The notes beneath the pieces were generated by a model. It worked only from the letters and a program-made list of their open reading frames with translations. It did no database searches and was not told the origin of the DNA. Position numbers and translations under genes: made by a program. From Xanthomonas cucurbitae (GTDB lineage: Bacteria > Pseudomonadota > Gammaproteobacteria > Xanthomonadales > Xanthomonadaceae), in the NCBI RefSeq assembly GCF_002939885.1, contig NZ_MDED01000002.1, positions 124,001 to 188,000 of the forward strand: a stretch of 64,000 nucleotides of DNA. The letters are read 5' to 3'. How positions within the stretch are numbered: position 1 is the stretch's first letter; each line of letters starts with the position of its first letter. Below, piece by piece: positions 7,609-16,557 of the stretch.

Positions 7609-8208
7609 GCGTCCTCCATGCGTAGGCACACGAACCCGCTGGGGAGCAGGCGACGGCCAGGAGAACCCAGAGGAGGCTGGCGAAACGGGACACACGACGC
7701 GCGGCCCATGGCCCACGGCAGCATCCTCACCAATCTTCTTGAGATCCCATGGCCGCCATCATGCGGTGTGCTGTCGCATGATGGTTCGGTCGGTGATGCC
7801 GCACTGCCGTCGTCGGGTCCTGAAGCGGCACGGCATTGCCGGAACGCGTACAGGCACTGAAGCGGGTGCCACGGGCGATGCGGCTTGCGCATCCGCCTCG
7901 TCGCTTGGTGCCGTTTGGGGGGCGGTCACCACCGGACCCCAAGATAGTGTGGTCACCCTAGGGGGTCAACACCAAATATGGAGAAATCTGCGCAGGCCTT
8001 GTGGCACAACGCGCTGTTCGGACGAGCGGTCGTACCGGGCTGCTGGAGGACGAATCCGACTGCGCAGGTCAAGTCGGGAAGGCCCTGAACCACATCCCGC
8101 ACTCACCTTGCATCCACACCAAACGTGGTACGCGTCGCGTTTTTTGCCAACCGCCGCGCGAGCGGCCGCAAGCCGGCTCGCATCTGTCGGCTGACGGCGA
8201 AGCGCCGC
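7609..8208. other. 600-bp intergenic region holding the nrdA leader
   Basis: No convincing gene. The half nearest nrdA (7609-7934) is the presumed untranslated leader and contains a 10-bp perfect stem-loop (CCATCATGCG / CGCATGATGG, 7756-7784). The promoter is at 7941-7969. The remainder (7985-8208) lies downstream of the DUF475 gene, and I see only GC-rich spacer in it. Confidence 0.6.
7941..7969 (-). promoter_or_regulatory. Putative nrdA promoter with NrdR-box-like sites
   Basis: On the - strand TTGACC (7969-7964) and TATCTT (7946-7941) are exactly 17 bp apart, a good sigma-70 pair reading toward nrdA. Two imperfect NrdR-box-like sequences overlap or flank it: TCTCCATATTTGGTGT just upstream, and ACACTATCTTGGGGTC covering the -10. 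Against the consensus ACACWATATATWGTGT they match at roughly 11 and 9-10 of 16 positions by eye. Their 34-bp spacing is slightly longer than the usual 31-32. The promoter call is fair; the NrdR call is tentative. Confidence 0.5.
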
Positions 8209-9252
8209 TCAGATCTCGGTCGGACCGAGCTGGTTGCGCTTGCGATAGCGGATCGACGACCACACCGAGGCGGCGATGAAGGCTACGCCGATCAGGCCGG
8301 TCAACACTTCCGGGACGTGGTAGACGGTGCCCACCAGCATGATGATCGCCAGCACGCCGATGGCGTAATGGGCGCCATGCTCCAGGAACACGAACTCGTC
8401 CAGGGTGCCCTTGTGCACCAGATACACCGTCATCGAGCGCACGAACATCGCGCCGATCGCCAGGCCCAGCATGATGATGACCACATCGCGGGTGATGGCG
8501 AAGGCGCCAATCACGCCATCGAAGGAGAACGAGGCGTCCAGCACTTCCAGGTACAGGAAGGCGGCAATGCCCGAGCGCTTGGCCGGGCCCATGCTGCTGT
8601 CTTCGCTCTCTTCGGCCTCGAACAAGGCGTCCACGCTGCCGACCAGCAGGTACAGCAGGATGCCGCCCAGCCCGGCGAACAGCACGCTCTGGAAGATGGC
8701 ATCGGGCAGGAACAGCTTGGTGCCCAGCAGCACGGTGACCGCCACGATCACCGACATTGCGTCCGCCTTGCCGAGCTTGCCCACCAGCCGCTCGATCGGG
8801 CCAAGCCAGTGCAACTTGCGCTCCTGGTCGAACAGGAAGTTCAGGAACACCAGCAACAGGAACATGCCTCCGAAGGCGGCAATGGACGGGTAGTGGTCGG
8901 TCAGCACCTGGCTGTAGCGCTCCGGCTCCTTGAGCGCCATCTGCATCACCGGCATCAGGCCCATGCCGGTGGCCACCGACACGATCACGATCGGGAACAC
9001 CAGGCGCATGCCGAACACGGCGATCAGGATGCCCACGGTCAGGAACAGCTTCCGCCAGAATTCGTTCATGTGCTTGAGCACACCGGCGTTGACCACCGCG
9101 TTGTCGAACGACAGCGACACCTCCAGCACGCTCAGCACCAGGCACAGCCACAACGCCTGCCAGAGACCCATTGCGGTGGTATGCCCCCACCAGGCAGCCA
9201 GGCCCAGGCAGATCGCTGTGACCAGGAACGACATTCTGAAATCGCGAAACAT
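8209..9252 (-). CDS. DUF475 / TerC-superfamily integral membrane protein
   Basis: A 347-residue polytopic protein with about nine hydrophobic helices. It carries the duplicated acidic signature of the TerC superfamily: EVSLSFDNAVVNAGVL early and EVLDASFSFDGVIGAFAIT later, each placing acidic residues inside a membrane helix. Relatives are linked to metal-ion (often manganese) export or tellurite resistance, but DUF475 members are not well characterised. The start is the ATG at 9252, with GGGAG six bases upstream; a longer frame to 9303 is possible. I looked for a manganese (yybP-ykoY) riboswitch in the 106-bp upstream gap and saw none. Confidence 0.8.
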   Translation of the reverse strand: MFRDFRMSFLVTAICLGLAAWWGHTTAMGLWQALWLCLVLSVLEVSLSFDNAVVNAGVLKHMNEFWRKLFLTVGILIAVFGMRLVFPIVIVSVATGMGLMPVMQMALKEPERYSQVLTDHYPSIAAFGGMFLLLVFLNFLFDQERKLHWLGPIERLVGKLGKADAMSVIVAVTVLLGTKLFLPDAIFQSVLFAGLGGILLYLLVGSVDALFEAEESEDSSMGPAKRSGIAAFLYLEVLDASFSFDGVIGAFAITRDVVIIMLGLAIGAMFVRSMTVYLVHKGTLDEFVFLEHGAHYAIGVLAIIMLVGTVYHVPEVLTGLIGVAFIAASVWSSIRYRKRNQLGPTEI

Positions 9253-9358
9253 TGGCACTCCCAGGCGGGCCGAGACGACAGCCGGAGCAACAGGCCAGGG
9301 CAAGGCCCGGCAGGTCCGGCGTGCAGTGGAGGATGGGGGACCGCAGCGTGACGCAACG

Positions 9359-12067
9359 TCAGGCCGGGCGTGGCGCGTCCATTATAGGCAGTGTCACCGC
9401 CATCAGGATCGCATCGTCCGGATCCGGGCGCACGCCGAAGCCCAGGCTCTGGCACATCGCCAGCATGGTGCGGTTCTCGCGCAGCACCTGGCCTTCGATC
9501 TGTTTCAGGCCCAGCCAGCGCGCGTACTCGATCATGATGCGCATCAGCTGCCAGCCGATACCGTGGCCCTTGAGGTCCGAACGGATCAGGATGCCGTACT
9601 CGCCGCCGATGTAATCGGCATCGGCATGCAGACGCACCGCGCCGAGCATGTCGCCGCTCCTGGGGTCGATGGCCACCAGCGCGATCGAGCGGGCGTAGTC
9701 CAGCTGGGTCAGGCGGGCGATGAATTCGTGGCTGAAATGCTTGACCGACTGGAAGAAGCGCAGCCGCAGGTCTTCGTCGGTGACGCGGGCGAAGAACGCG
9801 CGGAACAGCGCATCGTCCTCCGGGCGCACCGGGCGCACCAGCGCGTGGGTGCCATCGCCCAGGCCGATCTGGCGCTCCCATTCCTTCGGATAGGGGAAGA
9901 TCGCAAAGCGCGGATGGCCGCGCCCCTTGTGCAGCTTGCGCGCCGGTGCCACCGCCACGCGGGCGTCCAGCGCGATCACCCCATCGCGGTCGGCCAGCAG
10001 CGGGTTGATGTCCAGTTCGGTGATTTCCGGGATGTCGGCGGCCAGCTGCGCCAGCTGGACCAGCACCAGCGCCACCGCGCGCTCGTCGGCGGCCGGCACG
10101 TCGCGGTAGGCCTTGAGGATGCGCGAGACGCGGGTACGCCCGATCAGCTCGTGGGCCAGGCGCAGGTCCAGCGGCGGCAGGGCGAGCTCGCGGTCGTTGA
10201 TGACTTCCACCGCAGTGCCGCCACGCCCGAACACGATGGCCGGGCCGAACACCGGGTCATCGGCAATACCGGCGATCAGCTCGCGTGCCTTGGGCCGCAG
10301 CACGGTGGGCTGCACGATCACCCCTTCGATGGCTGCGTCCGGATGCGCAGCGCGCGCACGCGCCAGGATGCCGGTGGCCGCCTCGCGCACCGCCGCCACG
10401 CTGGACAGGTTCAGGCGCACGCCGTCCACGTCGGATTTGTGCGCGATCTCGCTGGACAGCACCTTCAACGTCACCGTGCGCCCGACCGCCAGCAACGGGT
10501 CGGCCAGCAGCGCGGCCTCGTTGGCGGTGGCGGCGACCTGCAACGGCACCACCGGGATGCCGTAGGCAGTCAGCAGCCGGTTGGTGGCCACCGGGTCCAG
10601 CCAGCGCCGGCCGGCGGCCAGCGCTGCTTCCACCAGCGTGCGCGCCACGCCGGCATCCACCACGAAATCTTCCGGCAGGCTGGGCGGGGTTTCCATCAAC
10701 GCCGCCTGCGCCTCGCGGTAGCGCACCAGGTGGGTGAAGCCACGCACCGCATCCGATTCGGTGGCGTAGGTGGGCACGCGCGCGGCATTGAGCGCGGCGA
10801 TGGCCGCATCGTCCTGGCCCAGCCATACCGCAAACACCGGTTTGTCGCGCTGGTAGCGGCTGCGCTGGTCCAGCGCGCGGGTCAGCGCCTTGGCCGCATC
10901 GGCCGAGGAGGTGAACGCAGTGGGCACGTTGACCACCAGCAAGGCATCGTTCTCCGGATCGTCCAGCAACGCTTCGATTGCCGCGGCATAGCGCGCGCCA
11001 TCGGCATCCACAACGATGTCCACCGGATTGCTGCGCGACCAGCCTTCCGGCAACGATTGGTCCAGCCGCTCCAGGGTCTTGGCTGACAGTTCGGCCAGGG
11101 TGCCGCCGCGCAACACCAGCTGGTCCGCCGCCAGCTGCCCCACCCCGCCACCATTGCTCAGGATGGCCAGCCGCCGCCCCGGAAAACTGCCCAGCCGGCC
11201 CAGCGTTTCGGCGGCGGCGAATAGCTCGTCCAGCGCCCCCACCCGCAACAGCCCGGCACGCGCGAACGCCGCGCCATACACCGCATCCGAGCCGGCCAGC
11301 GCCTGGGCATGGGTATCGGCATGCGGATTGATGCGGAACTGGCGCCCCGATTTGACCACCACCACCGGCTTGGCGCGCGCGGCCGCACGCGCGGCCGACA
11401 TGAACTTGCGCGCATCATCGATGCGTTCGACATACAGCAGGATCGCGCGGGTGCGGTAGTCGGTGGCGAAGTAATCCAGCAGATCGCCGAAATCCACGTC
11501 CAGCGTGTCGCCCAGCGACACCACCGCCGAAAAGCCTACCGAGCGCGCCACGCCCCACTCCACCAGGGCGGCGGCAATGGCGCTGGACTCGGAGATCAGC
11601 GCCAGGTCGCCGGCCTGCGGGCAGTGCGCGGCGATGCTGGCATTGAGCCGCGCGTGCGGGGCGATCACGCCCAGGCAGTGCGGGCCGAGGATGCGCATGC
11701 CCTTGGCGCGCGCGGCCGCCTCCATGCGCGCGGCCGGCGAACCGGGGCCGCGCCCCAGGCCGGCGGTGAGGATGATCGCTGCGGCCACCCCGCGGCGCGC
11801 GGCGATGGAAACGATGCGCGGCACGATGCGTGCCGGTGCGGTGATGACCACCAGGTCCGGCACCCACGGCAGATCGGTCAACCGCGCCACCGTGCGCACG
11901 CCATCGATCTCGCTGTAGCGCGGGCTCACCCAGCCGATCTGGCCGGGGAACCCGGCCGCGCGCAGGTTGCGCACCACCGCCCGGCCAGCCGACCGCTCGC
12001 GCGGACTGCCGCCCACCACCGCGACGGTGCCGGGGCGAAACACCTGCTGCAGGTGATAGGTACTCAT
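9359..12067 (-). CDS. Bifunctional acyl-CoA synthetase-like / GNAT protein acetyltransferase (Pat type)
   Basis: A 902-residue protein with the domain order of YfiQ/Pat lysine acetyltransferases. It begins with a CoA-binding Rossmann domain (about 8-130, VAVVGGSPRERSAGRAVVRN), then a succinyl-CoA-ligase-like flavodoxin domain (about 145-455) and an ATP-grasp half (about 485-700). It ends with a GNAT domain (about 725-890) containing SDLKGHGIGWQLM as the acetyl-CoA loop. Such enzymes acetylate lysines of metabolic enzymes, classically acetyl-CoA synthetase; the ligase-like part is thought to be sensory rather than catalytic. It is the only gene between DUF475 and mgtE and ends about 100 bp before the DUF475 start. 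Confidence 0.88.
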   Translation of the reverse strand: MSTYHLQQVFRPGTVAVVGGSPRERSAGRAVVRNLRAAGFPGQIGWVSPRYSEIDGVRTVARLTDLPWVPDLVVITAPARIVPRIVSIAARRGVAAAIILTAGLGRGPGSPAARMEAAARAKGMRILGPHCLGVIAPHARLNASIAAHCPQAGDLALISESSAIAAALVEWGVARSVGFSAVVSLGDTLDVDFGDLLDYFATDYRTRAILLYVERIDDARKFMSAARAAARAKPVVVVKSGRQFRINPHADTHAQALAGSDAVYGAAFARAGLLRVGALDELFAAAETLGRLGSFPGRRLAILSNGGGVGQLAADQLVLRGGTLAELSAKTLERLDQSLPEGWSRSNPVDIVVDADGARYAAAIEALLDDPENDALLVVNVPTAFTSSADAAKALTRALDQRSRYQRDKPVFAVWLGQDDAAIAALNAARVPTYATESDAVRGFTHLVRYREAQAALMETPPSLPEDFVVDAGVARTLVEAALAAGRRWLDPVATNRLLTAYGIPVVPLQVAATANEAALLADPLLAVGRTVTLKVLSSEIAHKSDVDGVRLNLSSVAAVREAATGILARARAAHPDAAIEGVIVQPTVLRPKARELIAGIADDPVFGPAIVFGRGGTAVEVINDRELALPPLDLRLAHELIGRTRVSRILKAYRDVPAADERAVALVLVQLAQLAADIPEITELDINPLLADRDGVIALDARVAVAPARKLHKGRGHPRFAIFPYPKEWERQIGLGDGTHALVRPVRPEDDALFRAFFARVTDEDLRLRFFQSVKHFSHEFIARLTQLDYARSIALVAIDPRSGDMLGAVRLHADADYIGGEYGILIRSDLKGHGIGWQLMRIMIEYARWLGLKQIEGQVLRENRTMLAMCQSLGFGVRPDPDDAILMAVTLPIMDAPRPA

Positions 12068-12186
12068 CGTGCGGGGGACGCGGAAGCCATCGCACTACGG
12101 TACACGCACTGGGGGGCGAGGACATGCGCTGGCCGCTGCGGGCGATGCTGCCTGGTGGACACGCGCCGCCGAGTTGCTTGCCGTGG

Positions 12187-12252
12187 CGTAGAGGCGCCAC
12201 TGGGCGCGAGGACGGTCTGGGCAAGGCCCTCGCGCCCAGGGGCGCTCCTACG
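12187..12252. repeat. Imperfect inverted repeat, REP-like (GTAGGAGCGCC type)
   Basis: CGTAGAGGCGCCACTGGGCG (12187 on) is mirrored by CGCCCAGGGGCGCTCCTACG, ending at 12252, around a short centre. The outer motif GCTCCTACG is a familiar end of dispersed Xanthomonas/Pseudomonas repeats, and degenerate fragments are also visible near 1606-1615 and 36372-36379. It lies between mgtE and the Pat gene; the rest of that gap shows nothing else. Confidence 0.65.
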
Positions 12253-12325
12253 TGATTGCTGCGTTCTGCGACAGTTCGCGTCCAGTGCGTCGGGCTGCGC
12301 AGCACGATGGCACGCCCATGGAGGC

Positions 12326-13693
12326 CTACAACAACGTGCCGCTCAGGATCATCGCCGCGATGCTGAAGTAGATCACCAGCCCGGTGACGTCCACCAGGGT
12401 GGCCACGAACGGCGCCGAGGCACTGGCCGGGTCGAAGCCCAAGCGTTGCAGCACGAACGGCAGCATCGAGCCGGACAACGAGCCGAAGGTGACGATGCCC
12501 ACCAAGGCCGCGCCGATGGTCAGCGCCACCATCTGCCAATGTGGGCCGTAGTCGTACAGCCCGGCGTTCTGCCAGATGGCGATGCGCACGATCGCCAGCA
12601 CGCCCAGGATCGCACCCAGGGTGAGGCCGGTGGGCAGCTCACGCAGGGCCACCCTCCACCAGTCGCGCAGGCGCAGTTCGCGCAGCGCCAGCGAGCGGAT
12701 CAGCAGCGAGGTGGCCTGCGAGCCGGAATTGCCGCCCGAGCTCATGATTAACGGGATAAACAAGGTCAACACCACGGCCTTGGACAGTTCGTCCTCGAAG
12801 TGCTGCATGGCACTGGCGGTGAGCATCTCGCCCAGGAACAGCACGCTCAACCAGCCGGCACGCTTCTTGATCATCTGGCCAAAGCCGATGTGCATGTAGG
12901 GCTTGTCCAGCGCTTCCATGCCGCCGAACTTGTGCACGTCTTCGGTGGATTCGGCAATCAACGCATCCAGCACATCGTCCACGGTGACGATGCCCAGCAT
13001 ATGGCCGTTGCGATCCACCACCGGGATCGCCAGCAGGTCGTGGCGGCGGATCAGCCGCGCCACCTCTTCCTGGTCCAGCGCCGGGTCCACGGTGACCGGC
13101 GGATTGACCTGCGCCACCTCCAGGATGGGTGCGTCCGCAGCGCCGGTGATCAGCCGGCGCATGGTCACCACCTGCTGCAGCACGCGGGTCTGCGGGTCGA
13201 GCAGGTAGATCGCGTAGACGGTCTCGCGGCTACGCTCCACGTCGCGGATGTGCTGCAGGGTGCGCCCCACCGTCCAGTCGGTCGGCACCGCCACGAACTC
13301 GGTGGTCATCAAGGCGCCGGCGGTGTTGGGCGGGTAGCGCATCAACGCCTGGATCGACAGCCGCGCCTCGGCGCTGAGCAGCCACAGCAGCGGCTGGCGC
13401 TGGTCGGCATCCAGGCCGTGGAAGATGTCGGTGGCGCGGTCGTCGGCCATCTGGCCGAGTAGCGAGGCGGCCTGCTCGGCCGGCAGCTGCGCCACCAGCG
13501 CGCTGGCATCGCGCAGCTCGGGTTGTTCGAGCAGTTTCACCGCCCGCGCGGGCGACAACGCAACCAATACCTGCGCGGCGTCGTCGCGGTCGAGGGTGTT
13601 GAGATACTCCACCGCATCGGCCGTGTTGAGCTCGGCCAGCGGTGCGATCAGTGCATCGACGCCTTCGGCAAGGCGCAGGGTTTCGTCGTACAT
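12326..13693 (-). CDS. mgtE: Magnesium transporter MgtE
   Basis: A 455-residue protein with the MgtE layout. An N-terminal superhelical Mg-sensing domain (about 15-130) is followed by two CBS domains (about 135-250, including YPPNTAGALMTTEF and IPVVDRNGHMLGIVTVDDV), a plug/connecting region and a five-helix channel domain (about 285-455) with SSGGNSGSQATSL as the pore signature. In family members the cytosolic domains close the channel when Mg is plentiful. The start is the ATG at 13693; a TTG at 13744 in the same frame would add 17 residues. A strong hairpin (13697-13739) begins four bases upstream of the chosen start. Confidence 0.92.
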   Translation of the reverse strand: MYDETLRLAEGVDALIAPLAELNTADAVEYLNTLDRDDAAQVLVALSPARAVKLLEQPELRDASALVAQLPAEQAASLLGQMADDRATDIFHGLDADQRQPLLWLLSAEARLSIQALMRYPPNTAGALMTTEFVAVPTDWTVGRTLQHIRDVERSRETVYAIYLLDPQTRVLQQVVTMRRLITGAADAPILEVAQVNPPVTVDPALDQEEVARLIRRHDLLAIPVVDRNGHMLGIVTVDDVLDALIAESTEDVHKFGGMEALDKPYMHIGFGQMIKKRAGWLSVLFLGEMLTASAMQHFEDELSKAVVLTLFIPLIMSSGGNSGSQATSLLIRSLALRELRLRDWWRVALRELPTGLTLGAILGVLAIVRIAIWQNAGLYDYGPHWQMVALTIGAALVGIVTFGSLSGSMLPFVLQRLGFDPASASAPFVATLVDVTGLVIYFSIAAMILSGTLL

Positions 13694-14165
13694 GGGGGTT
13701 CGCCTGGTGACGACCGTCGTCGATGACGGTCGGCGAACCTTCAAACCTCAGGCGCGCGCCAACCAGGTCATCGACCCGGGTCTAGGGTGACTGTCGCTGG
13801 ACATGGATAAGGGCTCCGAAGGGTGCGCACCGACGGGTTGATCCGGCGGCGGCGCGGCGCAGTCTGCGCCGCCCGGGCCGGCTTGGTCAATGCCCCCTGC
13901 GACGCTCGCTCATGTCCGCTTCCGCTAGCAGGGCACAGGCGCCACGACAGCCCACGCACACGGTACGCACCACCGCCATCCATCGCGCCTAGCGGCCGTC
14001 GCCAAGGCATACCGACTGCCGGTTCCCGCTGTCGCATTCCGCCTCCCGCAGCGGATGGTCGAGCGCCTCATGCAATGCCGCCAGCGCCCGAGGTGCCGAC
14101 TCAGCCAATCGCTCCCTGAAGGCGTGAGGGACACGCTGGCAGCAGCGAGCGACCGGCCGGTTCGC
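13694..14165. other. Gap between mgtE and the M3 peptidase gene
   Basis: Apart from the mgtE leader hairpin I see no gene or recognisable site in this 472-bp stretch. Short open frames on both strands (for example 13823-14119) are arginine/proline-rich and read as non-coding GC-rich sequence. Confidence 0.5.
13697..13739 (-). promoter_or_regulatory. Stem-loop covering the mgtE ribosome-binding region
   Basis: GGTTCGCC pairs with GGCGAACC (13697-13704 with 13732-13739), enclosing an inner ACCGTC/GACGGT stem (13713-13718 with 13725-13730). On the mRNA this two-tier hairpin occupies the space where a Shine-Dalgarno sequence should be, and no clear AGGAG is present. It may control mgtE translation; this is inference. 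Confidence 0.45.
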
Positions 14166-16315
14166 CTACTCGGTCAAGCCGCGATACTCCAGCAACGCCT
14201 CCACGCTGGGATCCCTGCCGCGAAAGTTGCGGTACAACGTGGTCACATCCACTGAATTTCCCGGGGCCAGGATCTTGGTACGGAAGATATCCCCGTTCTT
14301 GCGGGTAAGCCCGCCATGTTCCTCCATCCACTTGAATGCGTCATCGTCCAGGACCTCCGACCAGAAGTAGGCGTAGTACTTGGCCGCATAGCCGAAGCTC
14401 CAGATGTGGTCGAAGTAACTGCTCCGGTACCGTGGCGGCACATCGGGCAGGTCCACCTTGAAACGCCGCATCGTGTCGGCCTCGAACTTGGCGACGTCCT
14501 GGATCGGCGCATCCGCCGATTGGCCATGCAGGGCCAGGTCGATGATCTCTGCCGACAGGTATTCGGTGGTCAGATAGCCGCTATTGAATGTTCTGGACTT
14601 GCGTAGTTTCTCCACCAATGCGGCGGGCATCGCCTCACCGGTCTGGTAGTGCCTGGCGTAGTTGGCGAACACCTTCGGATCGTTGACCCAGTGCTCGTTG
14701 AACTGGGACGGAAACTCGCTGAAGTCGGTTGGCGTGGAGTATTGGGTCGTGGAGAACATGAAGTGCAAAGCGTGGCCGAATTCGTGGAACATCGACTTGA
14801 CCTCGTCACTGCTCAGCAATGCGGGCTGTCCATCGGCCGGCTTGGTGAAATTGCACACGTTGTAGATCACTGGCTTGGCACCGGTCAGCGCATTGCGCTG
14901 GACAAGATTGCCGGCCCAGGCACCACCGGACTTGCTCTCACGCTGGAAATAATCGGTGTAGAACAGCGCCAACGACTTGCCGTCCACATCGAAAATCTCG
15001 TACACCTTCATATCCGCGTGATAGGTCGGAATATCGGTGCGCTGCTTGAAGGTGATGCCGTACAGCTGCGTGGCTGCGTAGAACACGCCATTGCGCAACA
15101 CACTGTCCAGTTCGAAGTACGGCTTGGTCTGCGACACATCCAGATCGTATTTCGCCTTGCGCACCTGGGCTGCGTAGAAGTTCCAGTCCGATGCGGTCAG
15201 CTTGAAGCCTCCATGCTGCGCGTCGATCAGCGCCTGGATCTGCGTTGCTTCGTCGCGCGCCTTGGCAGTGGCGCGCGGCACGATATCGGTCAGCAGCTTC
15301 AGCGCGGCCTGCGGGGTCCTGGCCATCTCGTTGCGCAGGCTGTAAGCGGCGTAATTGTCGAAGCCGAGCAGCCTGGCCCGCTGCGCACGCACTTGTAGCA
15401 AGCGACGGATGGTATCGCGCGTGTCGTTGGCATCGCCCTGCTCTGCACGCTTTTCCGACGCTTCAAGTATCTGCGCACGTAACGCACGATCTTTGAGCGA
15501 AGCCAGCACCGGTTGTTGCGTGGTGCTCTGCAAGGCAAGCAGGTACTTGCCATCGAGCTTACGTGCCTTCGCTGCGGCTGCAGCGGCCGCGATGTCAGCT
15601 TCACTCATGCCATCGAGCCTGGCCTTGTCGTCTACCACTATCGCCGCAGCCGCCGTCGCGGCAGTCAGCTTGGTGTGGTATTGGGTCGTGAGGTTATCCT
15701 CTTCCAGATTGAGCTTGCGCAGGATGGCCTTGTCGGGATCTGACAGGCGTGCCCCGGCGCTGATGAATTTTTCATAGGCCAACTCGAGCAGACGCTTCTG
15801 TTCGGGCGCAAGCCCCAGGGTGTCGCGCTGGTCGTAGACAGCCTTGAGCCGTGCGAACAGCCTGGGATTCATCAAGGCCTCGTCATTGAGCGCGATGACC
15901 TTCGGACTGATGTCCCCGTCGATCGCACGCCGCGCGTCACTGGTGTCGGCAGACAACACGCTATAGAAGATGTTGGAGACATGGGAAAGCGTGGCACCGC
16001 TGCGCTCTAGGGCTTCTACCGTGTTTTCGAAGGTGGGCGGTGCCGGATTCTCGATGATCCGGTGCAACTCGATGCGTTTGAGCCGAATGCCTTCTTCCAG
16101 GGCAGGCAGGTAATCGCTGTCCTTGATCTTGTCGAAGGGCGGGGCCTGCAACGGGAGCGTGCTGGGAATCAACAGCGGGTTTTGGGCCAGACCTGCTGCG
16201 GGCGCAGCAGCCGTGCTGCCGGAGGCAGTGGTCGAAGCCGGGGGGAGGTGTCTTTTCCGCTGCAAGCGGCAAGACAGGCCATGATGGTGACGGCCAGAAC
16301 GACGGGACGTTGCAT
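14166..16315 (-). pseudogene. M3-family peptidyl-dipeptidase (Dcp-like), frameshifted after the lipoprotein signal
   Basis: A Zn-dependent oligopeptidase of the M3 family, with HEFGHALH (about residue 500) as the zinc site and a downstream glutamate region. From about 16240 to the stop at 14166 the frame is intact and closely parallels the neighbouring paralog. The lipoprotein signal MQRPVVLAVTIMACLAACSG starts at 16315 but lies in another frame. Adding one C to the C6 tract at 16240-16245 restores CSGKDTSPPASTTASG and joins the two parts perfectly. As written, the mature enzyme has no signal peptide and is probably not exported. This could be a real mutation, a slippage switch or a sequence error. 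Confidence 0.8.
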
Positions 16316-16500
16316 GCGGTCGGGTTCCTGCAGGTGTGGGTTGCATGCAGCGGCACGGTGACCGTGAGCAGCGCGCATGGTTCGTTCCTCATCATGCGCA
16401 TCGCTGCAGGGCATTGAGCCAGCTACTGTCTCAGCGCATCCCAGTATTGGCGCTCCCACGAGTAGCCGCAGGAGCGACCAGGAATCGGTGTCCCCTAAAG

Positions 16501-16530
16501 CGAACGGGATGGCGCGTGCCATCCCGTTCG
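16501..16530 (-). terminator. Hairpin downstream of the second M3 peptidase gene
   Basis: A perfect 13-bp stem, CGAACGGGATGGC-gcgt-GCCATCCCGTTCG, lies 27 bases past the stop codon at 16558. On the coding strand it is followed by CTTTAGG, so the U tract is weak. It is probably the transcript end of that gene. Confidence 0.55.
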
Positions 16531-16557
16531 GCCCTGCAATCGTTGCAGCGCACTCCC

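Noticed and set aside
5188-7860. 890-codon + strand ORF antisense to nrdA
   Set aside because: Compositional artefact opposite a fully recognisable nrdA; the translation is a low-complexity His/Gln/Val/Arg pattern.
7609-7934. Cobalamin riboswitch in the nrdA leader
   Set aside because: I looked for the B12 box and surrounding core elements because such riboswitches control some reductase genes; only an unrelated stem-loop is present.
9253-9358. Manganese (yybP-ykoY) riboswitch before the DUF475 gene
   Set aside because: The 106-bp gap lacks the conserved core and is too GC-uniform to fold into the known shape.
8930-11086. 718-codon + strand ORF opposite the Pat-type gene
   Set aside because: It crosses two real genes on the other strand and has no credible protein features.
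13823-14119. 98-codon + strand ORF in the mgtE / M3 peptidase gap
   Set aside because: Arg/Pro-rich, no ribosome-binding site, no resemblance to a protein family.
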